From assembly GCA_020698575.1 (NCBI GenBank), contig CM036242.1, forward strand, positions 41,846,662 through 41,910,661: a stretch of DNA of 64,000 nt, read 5' to 3'. Positions within the stretch are counted from its first letter, which is position 1, and each line of letters starts with the position of its first letter. Below the pieces are notes generated by a model, which worked only from the letters and a program-made list of their open reading frames with translations, was not told where the DNA came from and did not search any database. Position numbers and translations under genes: made by a program. The stretch comes from Bostrychus sinensis (lineage: Eukaryota > Chordata > Actinopteri > Gobiiformes > Eleotridae). Below, one piece after another: positions 23,586 to 34,449 of this stretch.

Positions 23586-26407
23586 CCCTCTGATGCATGA
23601 ATTATGAAAGCCTTGGTCAAGATTTTTTTCTCAAGTGTTTTTATTCTTCTCAGGGCATGAAAAAAAATGTTAAACTGTTTTTTTCAAAAAATATTTTTTT
23701 TTCATAAAGTTACAAACATGTCCAATCCAGTGGACTACATGCGCCTGAGCACTCAACATAAAACATTGTGAACTTACTGTAAAAATTAATTAACTTGTGT
23801 TCTATTGTAAATACACAAACCCTTGTTTTTTTTTATGCTTTAAAAAACATTTCAACAATTTTTGAGAAATTTCTACACTGTATAGGCACAATGTTTAGGC
23901 CTGAATATGAAAACCAATAACACTCATAGCCGTGAATCTAACACCTAAATGTAACAAACCATCCCCAACAGGAGAAACATTATTGTGAGTCTGCACAGTT
24001 CTATAAGGATGCAGGATAGTATTACCAAGCCCTTATTTTAGTCTCTGCATCTCCAAACATTTCTATGTTCATCACACCTGGGCTGTATGAAAGTTTGCAA
24101 AGCATCCAGGGCACAGTGGCACACAGCATTGCATGCAGATGTATTTGGTCTTCCGTGTGCATGCAGGATCATGGCACCTGTTTGCATTTTTCACCTCGGT
24201 GAGTTGGGGCCAGTGATATCCTGTGCCAAACCTGACCTCACGAGCTACTTTGGTGACTGCTCTCCGCTTCACGGGTAGTGGGGTCCCACTGGGTCTTCCT
24301 CTTTTGCTTTGCTGGAGGGTGCCACTATTTATCAGTGCACGAGCCACAGAAGCTTTGAAGAGGAGGAGTCTCATCTTTTCAAAGCCAGACATCATGTAGA
24401 GGCGCCAGGCATTTACAATGGTCACATCCAAAAAATGAAAAAACACTCGGACATACCACCTCTTGTTTCGACGTCTGTGGGGGTACATTGCCAGACATTG
24501 GTCAACAAGATCAACCCCACCCATGTGTTGATTGTAAAGGGCCACAGAGAAGGGTTTTTGGACCATCATCATCGTTTTTTCCTTCTTGACCCATCTGTTG
24601 GCAACATCTTCAGGGGACTGGCCAGCACAGGACGAGACCATGTGGATGACTGAACTGTCGAGCCAACGTGTGACAGTGATGTTTGCATTATTGCTGACAA
24701 CACAGCAAGCTCCTCTGCCCATTTCTTTCAGTTGTTTTTCACTCTTGAGTTTATGATTTGCTCCCTTCAGCCTGTTTGCTCTGCATGTACCTGTGCCATA
24801 GATGCCTTGGTCTTTCAAGGCCTCGATGAGTGGAATGCTGCAGAAAAAGTTATCAAAAAACACCTTGTGATTTTTGTGTTTTATGTCATCACAAAGACGC
24901 ATCACCACATCTCCAGCCATTCCCAAACCACTGATGCGACCACTGCTTGCAGAACCTTGGTACACTTCAAATCTATGCATATAGCCCGAGGTTCCTGCCC
25001 TCACCCACACTTTCACTCCCCAGGGTTTGGGCTTTTTTGGTATGTATTGTTTGATGGACAGTAGACCTTTGAAAGGAATAATCTGCTCATCAACTGACTG
25101 AAATTCTTCAGGGTCTACTGCTGCCTTGAATGTCTCCTGAAGTGCACTTAGCAATGGTCTTATTTTGAAGAGCCTATCCGTGTTCCCTGGCTGGAAAGTC
25201 AGGTTATCCACAAAGTGCAGGTATCTCAGGATTTGCTCATATCTGTTTACAGACATAGCATTTGCAATTATTCCAAGACGAAGGCCATCCTCACTAGACC
25301 AGTACATTCGTGCCCTAGGATATCGAATGTACCCCATGATCAGATTGATCCCTAAAAAAATCTGCATTTCTTCTCCTATCACTGCCAGATTTTCTTTCCC
25401 TTTCTGGAGAGCATACAAGTTAGTGTTGTGCACTATATCATCAATGAGATCTGCTGGAAACAGATGTCTGAAAAAATCTATGGGATCTCTTCCCTCCACA
25501 TTCAGTTTCCACTCTCCTAGAAAAGGAGGCAAGTCTCCATCAAAGTCATTGTCTTGGACTTTCCAGATGTTTTTTCGGTCTTGAGTACGGTCAGGTGCGA
25601 TATGCCCATCTTCCACAGCTTCCTGAACATGCTGACCATCCTCTGCATCCTGCCCCTCATCATCCTCACTTTCTGTATCCTGACTGTCTGTATCTCCATC
25701 ATACTCAGCTCCTCTGTCTCTGTTTTTCTCTGGCAGCCACTCATCATCACTGTTGTCACTACACTCATCATCACTGGAGCTGGATGGAATTTCATTGACT
25801 ATTCTGTAGGCTGCCCTATTCTTTGCTGCGCTTGAAGTCTACAAAATATGATAAAATAATTATTATAGTAACTCAAACTACAGCTAATGTGCACAAAAAT
25901 GTATATTTTAAACGAATAGCTTATAAATATAACAATTATACACTGACTTATAACCAAAACAGCCATAAGAAATAGTGAAGCAATTATATGACTTGTGTTA
26001 AAAAATATACTAGGTGATGCATGATGTCCACTTCACTGGACACATGGTTAGTCGAAGTTTTCTACATACTGGACATAAAAATTTCATATTCCAAACAGAT
26101 AATATCCTTCCCTAGATGTTACTGTATATCATCATATTTTTTTTACCAGTGGAGCTCTTCTAGTATAGAAGGATTGACAAGATATTCCAGCAGTGGTCGG
26201 CAGGGGTGGCTGTTGAGCGGCCATCTTGGATTCAGAGGAAATTTACATGCAATTACACCGACTGACCACTGAATTGACCTCAATAGACTATGGCAGCAGA
26301 GGGCACTCTAGAGGCTGATATGCAGTTTCACCATAGAAATCAATGCATTAAAGAGAAAGTTACTTTTTAGTAGCTGTCCACTGTAGTGACCGCTATGCAC
26401 CAGAGGG
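23586..26407 (-). mobile_element. piggyBac transposon, apparently intact (2822 bp)
   Basis: The ends are CCCTCTGATGCAT at left and TGCACCAGAGGG at right, inverted with one mismatch. They are flanked by TTAA at 23582-23585 and 26408-26411, the defining piggyBac target. Subterminal palindromic GTCCA/TGGAC motifs occur near both ends (about 23720 and 26040). One transposase gene of two exons fills the interior with no stops or frameshifts seen. Confidence 0.95.
24072..26224 (-). CDS. piggyBac transposase (PGBD-like), two exons
   Basis: It cuts and pastes the element at TTAA sites. Exon 2 (25838-24072) has an acidic serine-rich N-terminal part, the DDE_Tnp_1_7-type core and a cysteine-rich C-terminal zinc-binding domain (CHDPAC, CMQC, CPGC, then His). 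Catalytic aspartates are visible in SVDEQIIPFKG, VFFDNFF and GGVDLVDQ, with Trp in KRWYVRVF. No in-frame ATG lies in the first part of exon 2, but it begins after a good acceptor (ATTTTGTAG). An upstream exon at 26224-26147 begins with a good Kozak ATG (AAGATGGCC) and ends CTG|GTAAAA in matching phase. Together they give 614 residues, with the aspartates at about 276, 355 and 469. The intron is an inference; exon 2 is certain. Confidence 0.9.
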
Positions 26408-26411
26408 TTAA

Positions 26412-27700
26412 CGTATTAGCATAGCTCCGCAAGTTTGGTAGATGAGTCATCAACAAGAAAGAATATGAGAAAAAAGTATCTGGTTGCTCTTGGTGTAAAG
26501 AAAAACAACAAAAAACAAACAAACAGACAATCAGCAACAACGACAACAAACATGAAGGTGCTCTTGCGAAAGTGGGACAGGTACTGCAAAACAACAAAAG
26601 TTAAGAACACACAAGGAAGTTTTTACTTTAAAAGGCCTTTATTTGAATAGGCAATAATGTAAAAAGCCATCATGTTTTGACCAACCAAAAGGCCAAAGAC
26701 AGATGGAAGTCAGTCTACAGAGGAAGACCTGTAACTGTTTTTAGAGAACCACAGGGCACTGTTCTAGGACCACTGTTAAAGGTCTTTGTCAAGGCTTAAT
26801 AAGGGTCATGGGGTGGGTGTGACCCTGCTTAAAGGAGCTATGAACACTATATATTTTTATATTTCATAAAAATGACCCACATGTGTCCCAGATATGAGGT
26901 AATGTTTAAATGAGTTTTCCAGGCATCATAATAGAAAATACTAATAGGTATTTATAAACTCCAATGGTCAGTGGAAGTTCTTGTGTCACTTGCCAAAATG
27001 AAAATTTACCTGGATTTGGTCGAATGGTGAGTGTTAAAGTCAGCCATTCTTTATATTGACCAGAATATTTATAATTGTATGTTATTATATTATATATATG
27101 TAACTATAATGTATCACGTCGTAGTAGCCCTCCTGCATGCCATGCTTTGACAGAATAAAATATACATATACAATAGTCAAAATAGAATATACACAGTCAA
27201 ATATTCAAAGAGGTAGTTCTCATGGACTGTACAAAACAAAACAAAAAACAAAAACAAAACAAAAAACAATCTTTTAGCTTGTTCCACCAATCATTTTTCC
27301 TTTGTGCCCAGTATCAAGGTTATGAAGAATATTCATGAGAAAAAACAAAACAAAAAACAACTCTCTGAACTGTCATGGAGTTATTATGAAACATTAATCA
27401 AAGTACTTGTTTCTTCATCTACAGTACTTCCTTTTGAAGCAGAAGCAGCCGAATGACAGACGTGGGACCGAGGCAAAACAAACTTTCGTCAGAGTAACAC
27501 CATGAGTCACTGTGAGTCTGAGAAAATCCACTCATCAGGTCCAAATGTCAAGTTATGTTTCCTGCAATCACATACTTCAGCTGGAGGAACGATTTAGTGA
27601 TTTTGACCTAAGTGGCAAAGTGAGTCGTATGTGAGTAGTAGTAGTATTTACTGTTGCAGTTTATCTGTACAGTCATACACAATATCCAGAAATGTCTGAA
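26412..27700. other. No gene; one RT-motif-like copy
   Basis: At 26690-26790 there is a further copy of the segment with GAGAACCACAGGGCACTG seen at 20165-21300. AAAAC-rich runs lie at about 27230-27360. Nothing else is recognised. Confidence 0.45.
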
Positions 27701-27854
27701 ACTATATTAACTATATTATTATTATTATTAGTATTATTTATAAAGCACTTTTCATACAGTAATGCAGCACAAAGTGGTTTACAAGGTTAAAAGCAACCCT
27801 CCCCAGTCCCCACATCCCCTCACGCATCAATATATACAGACCCAGAAACACGAG

Positions 27855-27955
<101 letters not shown>

Positions 27956-27968
27956 TAAAATACCAACG

Positions 27969-29717
27969 TCAGGCTGAGCACAGAGGAGCCAGGTGAGGAA
28001 ACACTATCACAGGGAGCCGTCTGGGGAAGCCACTCACAGAACACAGCCCCCAGGAACCGACCCGGGGCCCACAGCGAAGTTGCAGGCAGAGAAGCCACTC
28101 ATCCTGGCTGAAAGAACCCACAGGACAGAGCAGCAGCCACGGCCGATCACAGCCCCCAGTGCAGAGGGCCCCCTCCAAGGAAACACTGGAAATATGACCT
28201 AATAATGATATAAAAAGAGTAAAAGAACAGAGTGAATAAAAGTGGGATAAAATAAAAATGTAAAAAGAATAAAATAATAATAATATAATAAAAACAAGAA
28301 TGGAATAAAATAGAAAAATAAATAGAATAAATGAGAATGAAATGAATAAATATAAGGTAAAAGCTAAATTAAAAAGGTGGGTCTTGAGCCTGCTCTTAAA
28401 AACATTAACGCTCTCCGCAGCCCTGAGACTCTGCAGCAGGCCGTTCCACAGACGAGGACCATACCACTGGAAAGCTGTCTCTCCAAGCGTATTGGTCCTG
28501 ACTCTAGGAACTATCAGGAGGCTGGTACTGGAGGACCTCAGGGGCTGCGAGGGTTCGTATGGCAAAAGCAGATCTGAAAGATAAGAAGGCCCAAGACCAT
28601 TAAGACATTTAAAAACCAATAAAAGAACCTTAAAATCGATCCTGAAACACACGGGGAGCCAATGCAATGATTCTAAAACCGGTGTAATGTGGGCCCGCCT
28701 TCTGGTCTTCGTCAGCACACGGGCTGCGGAGTTTTGTAAAAGTTGTAAAGGTGCAATACTCTTTTTAGGGAAACCAGAAAGCAGGGTGTTACAGTAATCA
28801 ATACGACTGGTGATAAAAGCATGCATCAGCGTATCCGTGTTGGCCCGAGAGAGAATGGGGCAGACTCTGGCTATGTTTTTCAGATGATAAAAAACTATTT
28901 TAGTAATATACTTAATGTGTGGATTAAAACCAAGCTCAGAGTCAAAAATAACGCCCAGGTTTTTCATTTGTGAGGATGGGTTTAAGGAAAATGCCTGTAG
29001 TTTAGATAAGAGTTTCTCTCTCTGAGCCTCAGGACCGATGACTAAAACTTCAGTTTTGTCCTGGTTAAGCTGCAAAACGTTTTCTGCCATCCAGGATTTG
29101 ACATCTGAAATACAGTTAAAGAGAGCATCCACTGGTCTTGTGTCATCAGGAGACACGGAGATGTACAGCTGAGTATCATCAGCGTATCTGTGGAAGTTTA
29201 CTCCATGCCTCCTGATGACACGGCCAAGAGGGAGCATATACAAATTAAAAAGAACAGGGCTCAAAATTGACCTGTGGGGCACACCACATGTCATTTTATG
29301 GATTTCTGAGGAGCATGTATCCATACTTACCATAAATGTTCTGTCTGTGAGATAGGAGGTGAACCACTTGTGAACAGTACTAGAGAGGCCGACCAGATGT
29401 TTCAGTCTATTTAAAAGAATAGTGTGGTCTACTGTGTCAAAGGCTGTGCTTAGATCCAGTAGCAGCAGAACTGAGAGCTTCTGTGAGTCTCAGTTCCATC
29501 TAAAATCATTTAAAACCTTCAGGAGAGCCGTCTCTGTGCTGTGGTTCACCCTAAATCCAGACTGATATCTCTCAAGGATATTAAAATTATTTAAAAAAAT
29601 ATTGAGCTGAATAAAAACAATTTTTTCTAAAATTTTACTTAAAAATGGTAAGTTGGATACTGGTCTATAGTTATTAAAATCATCACAATCCAAATTGCTC
29701 TTCAGAAGGGGCCTCAA
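27969..29717 (-). pseudogene. L2-type reverse transcriptase, one in-frame stop
   Basis: A single minus-strand frame runs from 29717 to 27969, broken only by a TGA at 29492-29490. Before the stop are LKSNLDCDDFNNYRPVSNLP and YQSGFRVNHSTETALL (RT fingers). After it come LLLLDLSTAFDTVDH (motif A, catalytic Asp), CGVPHRSILSPVLFNLY (motif B, with HRS in place of the usual QGS) and RYADDTQLYI (motif C). The thumb-like C-terminal part ends in FKSRLKTHLFNLAF, then the frame drifts into 3' UTR. The enzyme would copy LINE RNA at a nicked target. The N-terminal endonuclease is absent, so the copy is dead. Confidence 0.9.
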
Positions 29718-29869
29718 CTACTAACAAAAAAAAAAAAAAAAAAAAGAAGCAACAACTATTAACTGCAAAAACCACAGATTTTACACATGTAGTACAGAGA
29801 CATTTAGAGAACAGCGTGCAAGCCCCATTTGTTAAAAATAAATCCATAAATGTGCTTTATAATCCGGCC

Positions 29870-30020
29870 TCAAGGCGTCACTGTCCAGTTTGTGCCTTGT
29901 CCTTGTGCTGGTCCCAAGCCAAGACAATTGGAGAGGGTTGTGTCAAGAAGGGCATCTGGCGTCAAACGTGCCTAATTAATATGTGAGACACAGTATGAGA
30001 GGAGGCAGATGATTCAGAAG
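29870..30020 (+). repeat. RTE-type LINE 3' UTR-like fragment
   Basis: GGTCCCAAGCCAAGACAATT, GGAGAGGGTTGTGTCAAGAA and GGGCATCTGGCGTCAAACGT form a well-known teleost LINE 3' block, as I recall it. No coding part precedes it. Confidence 0.55.
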
Positions 30021-31049
30021 GAAAAAGCAAAAAGAAAAAAAGAAGAACTTGTGCATTTTATCATAGCAGCTTATTTTACACATTAAAACATACAAGCTCT
30101 GTAAAAAAAAAAAAAAAAAAAAAGATCTGGGTTATTTCACTAAATACTTATTTCTGAAAGTCGTTTAGTCAAAACATTATCATCATTTTGTCTAAAAGTG
30201 AATCTTTGAATTACTCAAGTTCTGCATCATTTCATTTATTTTGGTGTATTGTGATTATTGAGTTTTATTTCAGAATTAAGAGAAATAATGTAAAAAATAA
30301 AATAAAGCAAATTGTTTTGTTTACTATATTGCACCAAAAAAGGATTTGTTGTAAATCATATACAGCGGTTCTATATAAAACAATTATGTTTGATCTAAAT
30401 TCAGTTATGTAAAAAAAAACATTATTATTTCATGTTTTAACACAGCACCATGACACAGATGAACAGTGTCACACATGACCTCAGGTCTGTGTTCTGTTCA
30501 ATGCACTCACTCCCATCCTGCTCTATTGGAATGGACACTAACCAAGACACTTGATGCCATAAATCTAAAGTTAAATCATGTAAAGTTACCATGATTCAAT
30601 AACAAATTATTAACATGAAATAGTAAAAAAAAAGCTCACTGAGGCGACTGCTGTTGTGATATTAGGCTACATAAATAAAAGAGAATTATTTAAATGAAAC
30701 ATAATTTAATTGTATGGGTCTGATGTACATCATTTAATCAAATAGTTAAAAAAAGTAAAAGGATGTCTAGGTCAGTTGTATTGCTCTATTGATTGTTTTA
30801 CATTTGACACCAGAAAACTAATTGCACAACAACTTCAATTACCACAAATAAACTACGCTGACATTGTTGATCAGAAATCTAATGTAACACTTCTCAAACC
30901 TTTGGACTTTCTTTTTAACACTATTTGTAGATTTGTATTAATGTATTATGACTCATCATTGTATTCTGTATGAAAAACTTGGATGGTTGCAGCCTAAATA
31001 CAGAAGAAGATATCACTGGAACATTTTTATTTTTCATTGTGCTACTAAT

Positions 31050-31856
31050 CGCAACAAAAGTTTTAAAAAGCAGTCATCTGGATTAGATTTTTTCAAGTAG
31101 AAGACGTTTCACCTCTTATCCAAGAGGCTTTCTCAATTCTGAAATGAACTGGTAAGAGAGCTGGTTTATATTCTTCTAGGAAGGAGGAGTCCTGAAACTA
31201 AATTCTATTGGTCAATGTGACCATGAATAGCCTGAGTGGTTTCGGGTCATTAGGAGTCCTTTGTCCTCAGCTGAGTGAGAGTGGTTAACCCTCCCCAGCC
31301 TGGGCAGCTCCTTCAGATGTAAATGACCTGAGTGAAACTGGTTTGTTTTGTTTGGGTTTCAGGAGACTGTTGTAGACAGAAGGAAGGTTGTATCTGAGAC
31401 CACCATTTCTGTTTAAAGAAGGTTTATCTTTTTTGACAAAGATTGCTTCTTTCACTCCTCGCTCAAACCATCCTTTCTCTCTGGCTAAGATTCGGACCTC
31501 ACTGTCCTCAAAGGAGTGGTTTGTGTCCTTCAGGTGGAGGTGTACTGCAGATTCTGGTCCACTGGAGTTAGCCCTGTGGTGTTGGTATAACCGCTTGTGC
31601 AGAGGTTGTTTGGTTTCTCCAATGTACTGTTCATTACAGTTCTCACTGCAGTGGATGGAGTACACAACATTGCTCTGTTTGTAACTGGGAATTTTGTCCT
31701 TGGGGTGAACCAGTTTTTGTCTGAGAGTATTAACAGGTTTGAAATAAACGTCAGGTTTGAAACGTCTTCTACTTGAAAAAATCTAATCCAGATGACTGCT
31801 TTTTAAAACTTTTGTTGCGATGCATTTACCCTGGACGAGTGAGAGTCTTCACAGAC
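31050..31856 (-). mobile_element. Penelope-like element fragment with inverted arms
   Basis: 807 bp are flanked by the 13-bp duplication TTGTGCTACTAAT (31037-31049 and 31857-31869). Arms 31050-31111 and 31758-31819 are perfect 62-bp reverse complements enclosing a GIY-YIG coding region on the minus strand. The reverse transcriptase is missing. Penelope-like elements are known for such terminal repeats in direct or inverted arrangement. Confidence 0.9.
31285..31752 (-). pseudogene. GIY-YIG endonuclease domain of a Penelope-like element
   Basis: The minus-strand frame is open from the inner edge of the inverted arm (about 31752, DVYFKPVNTLRQKLVHP) to a stop at 31285. VVYSIHC and QYIGETKQPLHKRLYQH form the GIY and YIG motifs and the following Arg. 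AVHLHLKDTNHSFED, ILAREKGWFERGVKEAIFV (with Glu) and KPSLNRNGGLRY follow in family order. This domain nicks target DNA for the element's reverse transcriptase. The frame has no stops or shifts, but the RT upstream is absent and there is no good ATG, so the element is truncated. Confidence 0.9.
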
Positions 31857-32038
31857 TTGTGCTACTAATGTTAATAAATGTCCTGCCTATCTTACACAAT
31901 GCTTGGTTTTACATAATTCATTAGATTCTAGAGACATCTGCAATATATTTTTTTACTGTTTCAATAACTGAGAGGCATGACAACTTTACAGTCTTTAAAA
32001 ACTTAATTTTTCACGCATTTAAAAAACAACTGTACATG

Positions 32039-32409
32039 GGGTGCACGGTGGCAGAGTGGTTAGCGTTCTCGCCTCCCAGCAGGAAGATCGTGGGTTTGAG
32101 CCCCAGGCCGACCAACACACCATCACATGATCTCTCTGGGTGGAGTCTGCATGTCCTCCCCGTGTTACCATTGGTTCTCTCCGGGTTCTCCGGCTTCCTC
32201 CCACCGTCCAAAGACATGCATGTGACTGGTGAATTGGTGACTCTAAATTGCCCCTAGTGAATAAATATCTGTGTTCGTCTCTGTGTCAGCCCTGCGACAA
32301 GCTGGCCCCTGTCCAGGGTGTACCCCGCCTACGGCCCAAAGTTGCTGGGATAGGCTCCAGTCACCCGCGACCCCTAACGGGAATAAGCGGTAGAAAATGA
32401 ATGAATGAA
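32039..32409 (+). mobile_element. tRNA-headed SINE-like element
   Basis: Box A-like TGGCAGAGTGG (32049-32059) and box B-like GGTTTGAGCCC (32093-32103) form a polymerase III promoter head. A conserved body with CCTCCCACCGTCCAAAGACA follows, ending in (GAAT)n. TGTACATG flanks both sides (32031-32038 and 32410-32417). It resembles the Mermaid-type repeats of fish. Partial copies are at 4512, 9273, 55960 (minus), 62500 and 62855 (minus). Confidence 0.8.
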
Positions 32410-32679
32410 TGTACATGCTTCTGAAGTAGCTGTTTATAATTCTACTTTAATGTCTGAAATTAAGTACTAAATGTAATTCATAACAACAACAATAATTTGT
32501 ATTTTGGGAATGTGGGTTGAGGGTTACTGAATGTTGCGCAAACTGTGTGTTGTTTTCTTTGTCTTGTGTTTGTATTTATGTAGGCCTCTTGTCTGTGTCC
32601 TGTGGATGATATGGACCCCCTCGAAAAAGAGATGATACATCTCAAGGGGCTATCTAAAATGAATAAATGAAAGGAAATA

Positions 32680-33420
32680 AATCCAGAGGACCTCTCTTTA
32701 TGTGAATATATACAGAAATAAGATTCATGTTACAACACCCTCTTCCAACAACAGTTTACAGAGAGCAGAAAGTAAAACTTAGAAGATTTACGATTACTGA
32801 ATATTTTGTAATCTCTTTCTTTACAGAGCTGTATATTTTTAATCTGAAAGAGAAGTATAAAATATTCCACTATAATCCCTGCATAGTGGGGAGTGCATTT
32901 GGAAAGTGACTGTATTTAGCCTTTCCATCCTGGAGCTGGAGCCTGTGGAGCAGATGGTGGGCTTGGTCTGCAGGGTCTGCACAGATCCTCACTGGCCTTT
33001 TGCTGAGCCCTGCCTCCCTCTGCAGAGTGTGAGTGGACCAGCTCCCTACTGCTGTCCTCCTGTACTCTCCATGTTACAGCTTCATCTGCCACTTTACCAT
33101 GGATGATAAATGTTTCATTAAAAAAAGATGCTCTGTGCAAATACGTTGAAAGTGGCGAAGACAAAATTTATGCTGAGGTGTATCACATGCATTTAAAACA
33201 GCATATAGTCAATAAGTAGCACAGGTTTTAGTGAAGTGTGAAAAATGAGGTCAGCCAAGAGTGCTTTAATAAACACAGAATTTTATTTTGTGTTTTTGTT
33301 ATGAAAAATGGTTGTTGTAGTAAAGAGCCAAGGACAAATAATTAGCCAGGAGTGTTTTAAGGGATTCTGCTCCACTTTGAGATACAGACTGAAGACACTA
33401 ACTTCCACTTCAAATAAAAA
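32680..33420. other. No supported gene
   Basis: Relatively unique sequence. The GC-richer part 32916-33110 has frames on both strands but no recognisable domain and no exon-like boundaries I can defend. Confidence 0.4.
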
Positions 33421-33877
33421 TGCTTCAAAAACTCACGGCAACAGGATCCCTCAAGATTTTTGAGTTTTGGGGCCACATCAAAATCTCAAGTTTTCAACAA
33501 CTAATATTTTTTGCTCAATTAATTTGACGTTCATATGACTAAAAATTCTCACTGTCATCATTTTTTAACTGCCAACTTACTAGCCATTGTTCAGAAAAAG
33601 GTAATATTCTTTTGTTAATTTTTTGTTTATTTAGTTTTTATCAATTTATTACTAATTAGGTATTGTTATTTATTATCAATAATATTACATTTTCTGAACA
33701 ATGGAGATTAAGTTTGCTGTAAGATGGGTTAAACAAATAATGATAAAGAGTAAAATTTTAAGTTTTTAGACGTGTGAACATCAAATTAAGTGAACAAAAA
33801 AGTATTATTTGTTGAAAACTTGATATTGATTGAGTTTTTGCAATTTTTTTTTTATTTTTATTTTTTTTTTACAGTGT
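33420..33877. mobile_element. CACTGTAAAAA MITE, copy 2
   Basis: The interior matches the copy at 7159 (GGATCCCTCAAGATTTTTGA, TTGAGTTTTGGGGCC) and the right end is TTTTTTTTTACAGTGTA. The left terminus is lost or diverged. Confidence 0.65.
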
Positions 33878-33879
33878 AC

Positions 33880-34235
33880 AAGAACAAATGCTTTTAGCAG
33901 GTTCTTTACCATCGTGAGATATGAGGATTTTGTGGCTCAATGGAAAGATAATTTAGCCTTGAACTAAAAGATCTTTAAGAGTGAGTCCAGGTCTGGGCAA
34001 TATATTTTTGCCATTGTGAGATAAGATCAGTGCTTCTAGTTTGAATTTCTCCTCTTTTTTGCAACTTTATTTTATTTTTGTACATTGATAGAACTTTCTT
34101 TGTTCATAGCCTTTTACAAACCTGTTAAAGTCATTTGCACAGTGGTGTACCCCTCCCTGGCCAACAGGGGGAACTGTGAGCCACACAGAGGATAACACTA
34201 CATACAGGACATGAAGAAGTAATGGTAGAGGTTAG
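33880..34235. repeat. Duplicated segment R2, copy 1
   Basis: Shares about 300 bp with 37480-37790: CTTTGTTCATAGCCTTTTA, TGGCCAACAGGGGGA and GAGCCACACAGAGGATAACA are nearly identical in both. It is non-coding. The copies flank the truncated c6ast duplicate, which may reflect the same rearrangements. Confidence 0.75.
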
Positions 34236-34449
34236 ATCCAATACATTTCACTTCTAACATTCTCTGGAGCAGTGCAGATAAATCAAACACTATGAATAGC
34301 GTTGTGCAAAAATCTTAGATTTTTTTAAGAATGCTATGAACAAAGCAAGATGTATTGATGTACAAAAATACAAGAAATTGCAAAAAAAAAATAAAAAAAA
34401 AAAATAAACTGGGAGCACTTGGAGAGCATAGACCTCTGCCAAGGCACTG

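Larger units (their letters stand above)
30770..32670 (+). pseudogene. LINE 3' portion split by two insertions
   Basis: Plus-strand RT C-terminal-like sequence lies at 30776-31036 (LPQINYADIVDQKSN, LFNTICRFVLM). It resumes at 31870-32030 (NKCPAYLTQCLVLHNSLDS), and 3' UTR continues at 32418-32670, ending CAAGGGGCTATC and (AATGAATAA). A Penelope-like insertion (31050-31856) and a SINE-like insertion (32039-32409) separate the pieces, each with a target duplication. An in-frame stop follows SSLYSV. The LINE clade is not certain. Confidence 0.7.

Noticed and set aside
25517..25795. Met-rich 92-codon frame on the minus strand
   Set aside because: Shadow frame of the acidic N-terminal region of the piggyBac transposase; the other frame continues the protein.
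31048..31821. Inverted arms taken as the ends of a cut-and-paste DNA transposon
   Set aside because: The target duplication is 13 bp and lies 37 bp beyond the right arm, and the encoded domain is GIY-YIG, so a Penelope-like retroelement fits better.
32036..32110. A tRNA gene (box A and box B)
   Set aside because: The sequence is the head of a SINE-like repeat with several copies; no cloverleaf with acceptor stem and anticodon arm could be drawn.
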